In this document: positions 1 to 5,925 of the stretch, in pieces | Numbering within the stretch: the first letter of the stretch is position 1 | Layout: every line of letters starts with the position of its first letter | Source: an uncultured Actinoplanes sp. | GTDB taxonomy: Bacteria; Actinomycetota; Actinomycetes; Mycobacteriales; Micromonosporaceae | NCBI GenBank assembly: GCA_934667465.1 | Contig: CAKUMG010000098.1 | Location: 1 to 11,378 of the forward strand | Direction: 5' to 3' | DNA length: 11,378 nt | Notes under the pieces: generated by a model | Databases searched by the model: none | Told to the model about the DNA's origin: nothing | The model's input: only the letters and a program-made list of their open reading frames with translations | Made by a program: the position numbers and the translations under genes

Positions 1-776
1 CTCGCGGCCATGCCGATGCCGCCGGTCACGGCGGCGGCGATGTCGGTGACGATGTCGCCGAAGAGGTTGTCGGTGACGATCACGTCGTAGCGCTGCGGGT
101 TGCTCACCATGAACATGCTGGCCGCGTCGATGTGCTGGTATTCGGTGGTGACCTCGGGGAACTCGGCGGCCACGGCCTTGAAGGTGCGCGCCCAGAGCCC
201 GCCCGCGTGGGTGAGCACATTGGTCTTGTGCACGAGCGTCAGGTGGCGCCGCTCGCGGCGCTGCGCCCGGGCGAACGCGTCGCGCACGACCCGCTCGACG
301 CCGTGCCGGGTGTTGAGGCTCTCCTCGGTCGCGATCTCGGCGGGCGTGTCCTTGTGGAGCACGCCGCCGGCGCCGACGTAGAGACCCTCGGTGCCCTCGC
401 GGACGACGACCATGTCGATCTCGCCGGGCTTCACGCCGGCGAGCGGGCTGACCGTGCCGGGCCAGAGCCGCGACGGCCGCAGGTTCACATACTGGTCGAA
501 GTCGAAGCGCAGCCGGAGCAGCAGGCCGCGCTCGAGGACGCCGGGCGGCACGCTGGGGTCGCCGATCGCGCCGAGCAGGATGGCGTCGTGGCCGGCCAGC
601 TCCTCCTGGACGGAGGCGGGCAGCACCTCGCCGGTGCGGTTGTAGAGCCGGGCGCCCAGGTCGTAGTCCTGGTATTCCGCGCCGGGGAGGACGGCCTCGA
701 CCACCTTGCGGGCCTGCGCGGTCACCTCGGTCCCGATGCCGTCGCCGGCCACCACCGCGATCCGCGCCACCGTCAC
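1..776 (-). CDS. leuB: 3-isopropylmalate dehydrogenase (partial, C-terminus beyond window)
   Basis: LeuB oxidises and decarboxylates (2R,3S)-3-isopropylmalate to 2-ketoisocaproate with NAD+, the third step of leucine synthesis in the cytosol. 258 codons are visible; the family is about 345-350 residues, so roughly the last quarter lies left of position 1. Visible motifs are the N-terminal GDGIGTEV (residues 11-18), the substrate arginines in LRPSR (99-103) and [10 protein letters not shown] (124-133, R126 and Y133), the catalytic lysine in VHKTNVL (K184), and the metal-binding aspartates D217, D241 and D245, the last two in the isocitrate/isopropylmalate dehydrogenase signature beginning [17 protein letters not shown], rather than VRELTGG, matches actinobacterial LeuB. 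I chose the GTG at 776 because GAGGGAG lies 5 bases upstream; an in-frame GTG at 782 overlaps that ribosome-binding site. The gene belongs with ilvBNC and serA but is separated from serA by an opposing gene and a long non-coding region, so it probably has its own promoter. Confidence 0.95.
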   Translation of the reverse strand, partial: MTVARIAVVAGDGIGTEVTAQARKVVEAVLPGAEYQDYDLGARLYNRTGEVLPASVQEELAGHDAILLGAIGDPSVPPGVLERGLLLRLRFDFDQYVNLRPSRLWPGTVSPLAGVKPGEIDMVVVREGTEGLYVGAGGVLHKDTPAEIATEESLNTRHGVERVVRDAFARAQRRERRHLTLVHKTNVLTHAGGLWARTFKAVAAEFPEVTTEYQHIDAASMFMVSNPQRYDVIVTDNLFGDIVTDIAAAVTGGIGMAA

Positions 777-806
777 GTCCACTCCCTCGATCGTTCCGAC
801 CGGTCG

Positions 807-812
807 AGCCTA
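807..812 (-). promoter_or_regulatory. Possible -10 element of leuB
   Basis: On the minus strand this reads TAGGCT, a common actinomycete -10 form. It would start transcription near position 800, about 24 bases before the leuB GTG at 776. No convincing -35 hexamer is seen at 17-18 bases spacing, so support is limited to the -10 and its position. Confidence 0.35.
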
Positions 813-931
813 GCCGCCCGTCCCGATCTCCGGTACGCCGGTCCCAGACTGTGGGTAAGCAATCGTTCAGGTACGCAGCGTGCGCCGGAACCGTTCGCGG
901 GGGCGGGGCGGGCAATCAAGGCCCCGCCGCG

Positions 932-1063
932 TACGGCCCTCGCGGGCGGGCCGTGCGATCGAGGGCGGCACTGCCTACGGCCCTCGCGGGCGGGCCGTGC
1001 GATCGATCGCCGCACTGCCTACGGCCCTCACGGGCGGACCGTGCGATCGAGGGCCGCACCGCG
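932..1063. repeat. Three tandem 44-bp direct repeats
   Basis: Units lie at 932-975, 976-1019 and 1020-1063. Each starts TACGGCCCTC and has GTGCGATCGA near its middle. Units 1 and 2 differ at 3 of 44 positions, and units 1 and 3 at 5. Each contains an inverted repeat; in unit 1 it is GCCCTCG ... CGAGGGC, a 7-bp stem. Unit 2 instead holds the perfect palindrome GCGATCGATCGC. A degenerate copy precedes the array at 888-931, and a fragment, TACGGCTC, follows at 1064. Because 44 is not a multiple of three, the array is unlikely to encode protein. Confidence 0.85.
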
Positions 1064-1090
1064 TACGGCTCGATCGGGGTCCGGACGCGA

Positions 1091-1130
1091 ACAACCCCCG
1101 CGGATCGCGGCAAACGATCGCGGGGGTTGT
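1091..1130. terminator. Strong hairpin, possible factor-independent terminator
   Basis: The arms ACAACCCCCGCG (1091-1102) and CGCGGGGGTTGT (1119-1130) are perfect 12-bp complements around a 16-base loop that itself contains GATCG and CGATC. There is no U-tract on either strand, which is common for actinomycete terminators. Its place is odd: the flanking genes diverge from it, so neither recognised gene would need a terminator here. It could end an unseen non-coding transcript or insulate the leuB promoter. Confidence 0.5.
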
Positions 1131-1152
1131 CACGACGAGTACGTGGCGGAAC

Positions 1153-1175
1153 ACCTCCACGGGCCGTGGAGAGGT
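1153..1175. repeat. Short inverted repeat (hairpin)
   Basis: CTCCACG and CGTGGAG pair around GGC, and the stem extends to ACC/GGT across a small bulge. It is the second of four hairpins in this non-coding stretch. No function is assigned. Confidence 0.6.
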
Positions 1176-1204
1176 CACCGCCTGCGCGCCCACCGGGGTG
1201 CTGC

Positions 1205-1261
1205 CCGCACGGGACCACGGTGGAGACGTCACCCGAAGACATATCCACCACGCCCGTGCGG
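1205..1261. repeat. Nested inverted repeat (57-bp imperfect hairpin)
   Basis: The outer arms CCGCACGGG (1205-1213) and CCCGTGCGG (1253-1261) are perfect 9-bp complements. Nested inside are GGTGGA (1219-1224) and TCCACC (1244-1249). The two stems are separated by small unequal internal loops, so one continuous imperfect hairpin is possible. No function is assigned. Confidence 0.6.
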
Positions 1262-1290
1262 CAAGGACCAACGCTAGCGATGCGGACTAA

Positions 1291-1328
1291 TGTCGCGCAA
1301 GACGCATCCCCCGCGTGTCGGCGCGACA
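1291..1328. repeat. Inverted repeat upstream of the small hypothetical gene
   Basis: TGTCGCGC (1291-1298) and GCGCGACA (1321-1328) are perfect 8-bp complements 22 bases apart, with a nested ACGC/GCGT pair. It ends about 39 bases before the GTG at 1367, so it could be an operator or a leader hairpin for that gene. This is inference from position only. Confidence 0.55.
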
Positions 1329-1366
1329 ATGGGATGTCTCGCCCAGCGGTATGGCACCATGCGCCG

Positions 1367-1753
1367 GTGAGTTTCGACCTCGTGGTGTGGGCCATGGACA
1401 ACGCGGACATGCCGGACGACGTGCGCGCGGCCAACGAGCGCTGCGCGCGGGGCGTGCACCCGCAGCGACCCGCCGATCCCCGCGTCGTCGCCTTCTACGA
1501 CGCGCTGACCAGCAGTTACCCGGATCGCGGCCCCCGCGTCACGCTCGACGGCTCACCCTGGGCCAGCGCCCCGCTGCACGCCGCCGCCGACCACATCACG
1601 ATGCGCCTCGACGAGAACTGCCCCGACGCCGTGCTCGAGACGATCGAGCGCCTGGCCGCCGAGCTCAACCTCGACCTTCTGGACCTGCAGGACGGCACGG
1701 TCTATCCGCCACCCGTCAAGACCTTCCAGCCTTCTCAAAGATCTACCGTCTAG
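1367..1753 (+). CDS. Small hypothetical protein (128 aa)
   Basis: I do not recognise a named family. The start GTG (1367) gives VSFDLVVWAMDNADM. This resembles a loose group of small actinobacterial hypothetical proteins beginning SFDLAVW with a mid-protein SPWA motif (here SPWASAPL at about residues 64-71) and a C-terminal YPP or similar; that similarity is from memory and unchecked. Some of these sit near predicted toxin-immunity genes, but nothing here shows a toxin. It is acidic, with no signal peptide or membrane segment, so it is probably cytosolic. The frame is open well upstream, but that part crosses the repeat island and reads like translated repeats. No clear Shine-Dalgarno is present, and an ATG at 1394 is an alternative start. 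Codons are G/C-ending as in neighbouring genes. The tail PSQRSTV uses AT-richer codons and ends in a TAG shared with the serA stop on the other strand. Confidence 0.65.
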   Translation: MSFDLVVWAMDNADMPDDVRAANERCARGVHPQRPADPRVVAFYDALTSSYPDRGPRVTLDGSPWASAPLHAAADHITMRLDENCPDAVLETIERLAAELNLDLLDLQDGTVYPPPVKTFQPSQRSTV

Positions 1754-3381
1754 TCCTCGCGAAGATCCACAATGCTGGCTCGCGGGGCGCCGACGGCCTC
1801 GGCCACCCGGGTCAGCAGTTCCGCGTCGACGGCGGAGTCGACGGTCAGCGCCATGAGCGCCTCGCCGCCCGCCTCGCGCCGGGCCACCTGCATGGCGGCG
1901 ATGTTGACGCCGGCCTCGCCGAGCAGCGAGCCGATGCTCCCGATGACGCCGGGCCGGTCCGAGTAGTGCAGGAAGAGCTGGATCCCGGCCGCGTCCAGCT
2001 CGAGGTCGTAGTCCTCCATCCGGGTCAGCCGCCGCACCTCCCGGCCACCCGCGACCGTCACCGTGCCGGCGACGCCGACCCGGCGGCCGTCGGGCAACGC
2101 GCCGCGCACGGTGACGAGGTTGGCATGCTCGGAGGCGCGCCGGTCGACCCGCAGGGCGACCTCGACGCCCCGGGCCGCGGCGGTCTGCGGTGCGTTCACA
2201 TAGGTGACGCGCTCCTCGACGATCGAGGCGAAGAGCCCCTTCGTGGCGGCGAGCCTCAGGACCCCGACGTCGTGCGCCACGATCTCGCCGCGCACCTCGA
2301 CCTCGACCCGGGCCGCCACCCCGCCCGCCACGGCCGTGAAGATCTTGCCCAGCCGCTCGGTGAGCCCGAGCAGCGGCCGCACTTCCTCGTCGACGATGCC
2401 CCCGGCCTGCACGTTGACCGCATCGGGCACGAACTCGCCCTGCAGCGCCAGCTTCACGCTGCGGGCCACCGCGAGACCGGCCTTGTCCTGCGCCTCCACC
2501 GTCGAGGCGCCCAGATGCGGCGTCACCACGACGTTGTCGAAGGCGAACAGCGGTGAGCCCGTCGTCGGCTCGGTCGCGAAGACGTCGAGCCCGGCACCCG
2601 CCACCCGCCCCTCCGCGAGCGCATCGGCCAGGGCACGCTCGTCGATCAGCCCGCCCCGGGCGGCGTTGACGATGCGCACCCCCGGCTTGACCGTCGCCAG
2701 CTCCTTCTCCCCGATCAGACCGACGGTCTCGGGCGTGCGCGGCAGGTGCACCGAGATGAAGTCGCTCTCGCGCAGCAACTCGTCCAGGCCGACCAGCCGC
2801 ACGCCGAGCTCCGCCGCGCGGGCCGGCTGGATGTACGGGTCGTAGGCCACCAGCCGCGTCCCGAACGCGGCCATGCGCTGCGCCACGAGGACCCCGATCC
2901 GCCCCAGCCCCACCACGCCGACGGTCTTGCCCTGCACCTCGACGCCCGTGAACCGGGAACGCTGCCACCGGCCGGCCTTGAGGGCGGCGTTGGCGGCGGC
3001 GGTATGCCGGGCGACGGACAGCAGCAGCGCGACCGCCTGCTCGGCCGCCGACACGACATTGGCGGTCGGCGCGTTGACCACCAGCACACCGCGGGCGGTG
3101 GCGGCATGGACGTCGATGTTGTCGAGGCCGACGCCGGCGCGCGCCACGACCCGGAGCCGCGGCGCCGCGGCGACGACCTCGGCGTCCACCCGGGTGGCGC
3201 TGCGCACGATCAGGGCCTCGGCGTCGGCGACCGCGTCGAGCAGGGCGGCCCGGTCGGTGCCGTCGACCTGACGGACGTCGAAGTCGTGGCCGAGGACCTC
3301 GAGCGCGGCGGGAGCAAGCTCCTCAGCGATCAACACTGCGGGCGTCATGCGTCTCCGATCCCGGTCGTCTCCATCGACCAT
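1750..3381 (-). CDS. serA: D-3-phosphoglycerate dehydrogenase
   Basis: SerA oxidises 3-phosphoglycerate to 3-phosphohydroxypyruvate with NAD+, the first step of serine synthesis. The 543 residues show an N-terminal substrate-binding half, the Rossmann motif GLGRIG (158-163), and the catalytic arginine (R242 in NAARGGLIDE), glutamate (E271) and histidine (H289 in TPHLGAST). An intervening allosteric domain covers about 330-455, and a C-terminal ACT domain (about 467-543, HYSDRPGVIGSIGSLLGEAG) marks the long, serine-regulated form of actinobacteria. I chose the ATG at 3381 because AAGGAG sits 6 bases upstream. A second in-frame ATG at 3348 (MTPAVLIAEEL) matches where most relatives begin and has a weaker GGAG 4 bases upstream, so the first 11 residues (MVDGDDRDRRR) may be extra. 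The gene diverges from the 3513 membrane gene, and its stop overlaps the stop of the 1367 gene. Confidence 0.96.
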   Translation of the reverse strand: MVDGDDRDRRRMTPAVLIAEELAPAALEVLGHDFDVRQVDGTDRAALLDAVADAEALIVRSATRVDAEVVAAAPRLRVVARAGVGLDNIDVHAATARGVLVVNAPTANVVSAAEQAVALLLSVARHTAAANAALKAGRWQRSRFTGVEVQGKTVGVVGLGRIGVLVAQRMAAFGTRLVAYDPYIQPARAAELGVRLVGLDELLRESDFISVHLPRTPETVGLIGEKELATVKPGVRIVNAARGGLIDERALADALAEGRVAGAGLDVFATEPTTGSPLFAFDNVVVTPHLGASTVEAQDKAGLAVARSVKLALQGEFVPDAVNVQAGGIVDEEVRPLLGLTERLGKIFTAVAGGVAARVEVEVRGEIVAHDVGVLRLAATKGLFASIVEERVTYVNAPQTAAARGVEVALRVDRRASEHANLVTVRGALPDGRRVGVAGTVTVAGGREVRRLTRMEDYDLELDAAGIQLFLHYSDRPGVIGSIGSLLGEAGVNIAAMQVARREAGGEALMALTVDSAVDAELLTRVAEAVGAPRASIVDLRED

Positions 3382-3387
3382 GTTCTA

Positions 3388-3393
3388 CTCCTT
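3388..3393 (-). promoter_or_regulatory. Ribosome-binding site deciding the serA start
   Basis: On the minus strand this reads AAGGAG, six bases before the ATG at 3381. It is one of the best Shine-Dalgarno matches in the window and favours the longer SerA over the conventional start at 3348. Confidence 0.65.
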
Positions 3394-3442
3394 GCGGCTG
3401 CTTGATCGCATGCTGCCACGAGCGGCCGGGAGGGGAGGAAAG

Positions 3443-3470
3443 TTGTCCACAGGCCCCGGAGTTGTCCACA
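3443..3470 (+). promoter_or_regulatory. Two direct-repeat DnaA boxes (TTGTCCACA)
   Basis: TTGTCCACA occurs at 3443-3451 and again at 3462-3470, within a 13-bp direct repeat, GTTGTCCACAGGC, with a period of 19. TTGTCCACA is the preferred DnaA-binding sequence in Streptomyces and relatives. The boxes lie in the 131-bp gap between divergent serA and the 3513 membrane gene, just left of the -10 candidate for the latter. They could bind DnaA as a titration or regulatory site. No AT-rich unwinding element or larger box cluster is present, so this is not an origin. Confidence 0.6.
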
Positions 3471-3499
3471 GGCAGGACTTTCGTGTCGGACCCGCGGGC

Positions 3500-3505
3500 T
3501 ACTCT
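3500..3505 (+). promoter_or_regulatory. Possible -10 element of the 3513 membrane gene
   Basis: TACTCT fits the actinomycete TAnnnT pattern and ends seven bases before the ATG at 3513. Transcription would therefore start at or beside the A of the start codon, giving a leaderless mRNA. This agrees with the absence of a Shine-Dalgarno sequence. No clear -35 is seen. Confidence 0.4.
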
Positions 3506-3512
3506 CCACGGC

Positions 3513-4562
3513 ATGACGGCACCCGAGGGCGACGACGACTCCGACGTGACGACGGCGGTGCCCGAGCCGCCGCACCGCGTGCCCTTCGGGGTGGCGGTGT
3601 CCACCGCGTTCCTCGGGCTCCTGTCCCTGCTGCTCTTCCTGGCCGGGGGCGTGGCGCTCACCGCGACCTGGTCCCCGCAGTTCCTCGGCGTGGGCCGGGC
3701 GGCCGCCCAGGGCCTGTTCCTCGCGCTGCTCCTCGGCCTGTCCGCGACGGTCGCGGCGGCGGCGTGGTCCCACGCCCGCAACGGCACCACGATCGGCGCG
3801 CAGGTGATCGGCGGGCTGACCCTGCTCATCGGGCTGTTCAGCGTGGCGCAGGGCGTCCTCAGCGAGGCGGCGGCCGACGGCGTCCGTGTGGGCGTGCTCC
3901 TGCTCGCCCTCGGGCTGGGCATCATCCTGCCGCCTCTCGCCGGCCACAGCCCGGTCTATCTGGCGGCCCGCCGCGTCTGGGCCAAGGCGGAGAAGCAGTG
4001 GCTCGACGAGCTCAGCGGCACCGCCCCGCCCCTCCCCTGGCAGCCCGGCCAGCCCCACCTGCCCTATCCCGTCCCGGGCCACCCCGGCTATCCCGCGCCG
4101 GGCCACCCCGGCGCTCAGCCCTACCCGCCGCAACCCCAGCCGCCCGGCCAGCCCTGGGGAGCGCCACCCCAGCCGCAACCCGGCCAGCACTGGGGAGCGC
4201 CGCCGCCCCCACAGCAGCAGCCCGGCCAGCCCCAGCCCGGCCAGCACTGGGGAGCGCCGCCGCCACAGAGCCAGTCCGGGCAGCCCTGGGAGGCACCGCA
4301 GAACCAACCGCCCGGGCAGCCCTGGGGAGCACCGCCAGCGCAGTCCCAGCAGTGGCCGGGGCAACCACAGCCGCAAGCGCAACCGGTCCAGCGGCAGGAG
4401 CAGCCGTATCCCGGTCCCGCGGAGGGCGGTCCCGAGCAGGCCGGCCCCGCGCAAGACGGTTCAGGGCAGGCCCCGGCGGTGGCTCAGCATGCCCCGACCG
4501 AGCAGATCCCGGCCGCGGGCCCACTACCGGCCGACGAGCGGCGCGACGGACCGGCCCAGTAA
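3513..4562 (+). CDS. Four-helix membrane protein with Pro/Gln/Gly-rich repeat tail
   Basis: I do not recognise a named family. The 349 residues start MTAPEGDDDSD, an acidic cytosolic lead, followed by four hydrophobic segments at about 26-50, 60-84, 93-116 and 124-146. A short basic stretch follows (AARRVWAKAEKQW, 151-163). From about 172 to the end it is a low-complexity region rich in Pro, Gln and Gly. It holds two PGHPG(Y/A) units near 188-201 and five GQ(P/H)W(G/E)AP units at 212-218, 224-230, 243-249, 256-262 and 268-274. Both ends should face the cytosol if four helices is right. Pro-rich cytosolic tails on small membrane proteins are common in actinomycetes and are thought to mediate protein contacts; the role here is unknown. 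The ATG at 3513 was chosen because a -10-like TACTCT lies seven bases upstream; the open frame continues left across the DnaA boxes. The gene diverges from serA and converges on the mannosyl-3-phosphoglycerate synthase gene. Confidence 0.8.
   Translation: MTAPEGDDDSDVTTAVPEPPHRVPFGVAVSTAFLGLLSLLLFLAGGVALTATWSPQFLGVGRAAAQGLFLALLLGLSATVAAAAWSHARNGTTIGAQVIGGLTLLIGLFSVAQGVLSEAAADGVRVGVLLLALGLGIILPPLAGHSPVYLAARRVWAKAEKQWLDELSGTAPPLPWQPGQPHLPYPVPGHPGYPAPGHPGAQPYPPQPQPPGQPWGAPPQPQPGQHWGAPPPPQQQPGQPQPGQHWGAPPPQSQSGQPWEAPQNQPPGQPWGAPPAQSQQWPGQPQPQAQPVQRQEQPYPGPAEGGPEQAGPAQDGSGQAPAVAQHAPTEQIPAAGPLPADERRDGPAQ
4146..4334 (+). repeat. Degenerate coding repeats (GQxWxAP units)
   Basis: Five copies of a unit encoding GQ(P/H)W(G/E)AP are spaced by 12 to 19 codons. 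DNA copies share blocks such as CCCGGCCAGC and TGGGGAGCGCC, so the tail seems to have grown by local duplication. Such tracts tend to vary in length between strains. Confidence 0.75.
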
Positions 4563-4604
4563 CCGGCCAGCGTGCGGCATGAGGAACCAGCCCAGTGACC
4601 GGCC
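4554..4604 (+). repeat. Short direct repeat spanning the stop of the membrane gene
   Basis: GCCCAGTAACCGGCC (4554-4568) recurs as GCCCAGTGACCGGCC (4590-4604), one mismatch in 15, with a period of 36. The first copy contains the TAA stop codon. The second copy lies in the 100-bp convergent gap, where GTGAC and GTCAC also form a small 5-bp stem (4595-4609). No strong terminator is seen in this gap. Confidence 0.55.
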
Positions 4605-4662
4605 GTCACGGCGGCGTCAACGGCCCGGGGCGGGGGATGGTGAGCGGGTCGCCGCCTCGCGC

Positions 4663-5925
4663 TCAGACCTGCGGGCGCGGGATCGTGTGCCGAGCGATGG
4701 GGGGAAAGGGCGGCAGACCGGCCGCCTCACTCCCGTCGAACTGGCGGAAGGTGGTGGCCTCGGCGTCGAGGCCGTCGTAGAGGAGCTCGAGGTCGAGGCT
4801 GCCCACGGGAGGGTAGACGCGCTCGCGGGGCGGTTCCTGGCCGACCTCGAGCGCGCCCTGCGAGACCATGAAGTCGACGATGGCCTGGCGGACCGCGGGC
4901 AGCGTGACCGGGCTGTGGTAGATCACGTTGAGGGCCTGCATGCGCATGCCCTGCACGTGGTCCTCGCCCTTGTTGTCGTGGAAGTGCGGGTTGCGGGTCT
5001 CGATCTGCACGATCGGGACCGAGCCGGCCGTGACCTCCGGGTCGTTGCTCTCCAGGACGCCGCCGAACTGCTCGAAGAGGTCCATGTACTCGTACGGCTC
5101 GACGGCGAAGCCGCCCGCCAGGCGCAGCTTGAGCCCGAGGTCGAGGCTCATGGCGTGCTCGCCCGCGTTACCGGTCGCGATGACCTCGGTGCCGAAGCCC
5201 GAGTATTCGGCGAGGAAGCGGTTGAGCCACTCGTTGGTGATCTGCGAGCTGCGGCCCTTGCGGCTGAAGAACAGCCGGCCGTCGCGCAGCTTGGGCTTGG
5301 AGTGCCAGGAGATGCGGACCATCGAGTAGGGGCTGTCGGCCAGGTGCAGGCCTGCCGCGTAGGCCTTGCAGTATTCGTGGACCGCGCCGGGGACGTAGTT
5401 GTCGGCGTCGACGTAGCCGAGGTAGCGGCGGCCCGTCATCGCGGCCACCGCCATGCCGATCAGCATGGCCTCGCCCTTGCCGTTGCGGACCAGGCCGTCG
5501 TCGCCGATCAGGTCGGCCATGCCGGCGGCCTTGAACGCCGCGGCGAGGCCCGGGTCCTTCTGGTGCACGGCGACCGCGGAGCGCCCGGCGAGCCGGCAGA
5601 ACTGCTCGACGGTCTGCACTTCGATCTCGTACCGGTCGACGGGCTTCTTGTCGCTGTTGGACACCAGCACAATGAGACAGTCGTGGGGTATTCCGGAGAG
5701 CACCCCCTCGATGACGCTTCGCGTCTCATTCATGCAGGGGATGACGATTACCATTTGCGACTCGATGGCGCGCAAAGCGTCCGGCGGGACGACCCTGCTG
5801 CCGGCCGAACGATTCGGCTGACCGGTGTCGTGCATGGCGCCCGAGTCGAGCTCGATCACCCTCTGCAGCTCATGAATCCGGACCGCGCCGAAGCGCTCAC
5901 TCCGGAAAGAATCAGCCAGTCGCAT
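4663..5925 (-). CDS. mpgS: Mannosyl-3-phosphoglycerate synthase (GT55 family)
   Basis: This enzyme transfers mannose from GDP-mannose to 3-phosphoglycerate, giving mannosyl-3-phosphoglycerate; a phosphatase (MpgP) then releases mannosylglycerate, a compatible solute used against salt or heat stress. The 420 residues align by eye with archaeal MpgS over nearly the whole length: the start (FGAVRIHELQRVIELD), the nucleotide-sugar site (VIPCMNE, 61-67), HQKDPGLAAAFK (121-132), GKGEAMLIG (149-157), the metal-binding DADN (173-176), GNAGEHAMS (252-260) and NPHFHDNKGEDHV (312-324), whose histidines are metal-ligand candidates. The ATG at 5925 matches the family start. Only a weak AGGTAG lies 9 bases upstream; a -10-like TAGCCT lies 6 bases upstream, so a leaderless mRNA is possible. 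No mpgP is present in the window. The gene follows the ilvC terminator and faces the membrane gene across 100 bp, so it is probably transcribed alone. It belongs to the GT55 type rather than the glucosyl-3-phosphoglycerate synthase type of mycobacteria. Confidence 0.9.
   Translation of the reverse strand: MRLADSFRSERFGAVRIHELQRVIELDSGAMHDTGQPNRSAGSRVVPPDALRAIESQMVIVIPCMNETRSVIEGVLSGIPHDCLIVLVSNSDKKPVDRYEIEVQTVEQFCRLAGRSAVAVHQKDPGLAAAFKAAGMADLIGDDGLVRNGKGEAMLIGMAVAAMTGRRYLGYVDADNYVPGAVHEYCKAYAAGLHLADSPYSMVRISWHSKPKLRDGRLFFSRKGRSSQITNEWLNRFLAEYSGFGTEVIATGNAGEHAMSLDLGLKLRLAGGFAVEPYEYMDLFEQFGGVLESNDPEVTAGSVPIVQIETRNPHFHDNKGEDHVQGMRMQALNVIYHSPVTLPAVRQAIVDFMVSQGALEVGQEPPRERVYPPVGSLDLELLYDGLDAEATTFRQFDGSEAAGLPPFPPIARHTIPRPQV

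Larger units (their letters stand above)
783..1366. other. 584-bp non-coding repeat/hairpin island between leuB and the small plus-strand gene
   Basis: No convincing gene lies here. Open frames cross the stretch on both strands, but they run through 44-bp repeats whose length is not a multiple of three, so the same peptide reappears in rotating frames, which argues against coding. From left to right it holds a leuB promoter candidate (807-812), a degenerate repeat copy (888-931), three tandem 44-bp repeats (932-1063), a 12-bp-stem hairpin (1091-1130) and three further hairpins (1153-1175, 1205-1261, 1291-1328). The density of self-complementary sequence suggests a structured RNA, a terminator cluster or a protein-binding region; the sequence does not say which. 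Confidence 0.6.

Noticed and set aside
975..1160. Minus-strand frame with Val-Leu-Val-Val codons just before the 1091-1130 hairpin, as a possible leuB attenuator peptide
   Set aside because: The frame has no stop near the hairpin and runs on for over 100 bases, the hairpin lacks a U-tract, and leuB is more than 300 bases away. It does not match a leader-peptide layout as the ilvB leader does.
851..1366. Upstream extension of the small hypothetical protein through the repeat island
   Set aside because: The extension translates the 44-bp repeats, changes peptide with each repeat and has no conserved character. The SFDLVVW start fits a compact protein.
1315..2556. Plus-strand open frame opposite serA
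   Set aside because: It overlaps both the small hypothetical gene in another frame and the serA catalytic region on the other strand; no start signal or domain is seen.
3442..3473. Replication origin
   Set aside because: Only two DnaA boxes are present, with no AT-rich unwinding region and no dnaA, dnaN or gyrase genes nearby.
3402..3512. N-terminal extension of the membrane protein from upstream in-frame starts
   Set aside because: It would translate the DnaA-box region and the -10 candidate, adds unlikely sequence, and the acidic MTAPEGDDD start is typical for this kind of protein.
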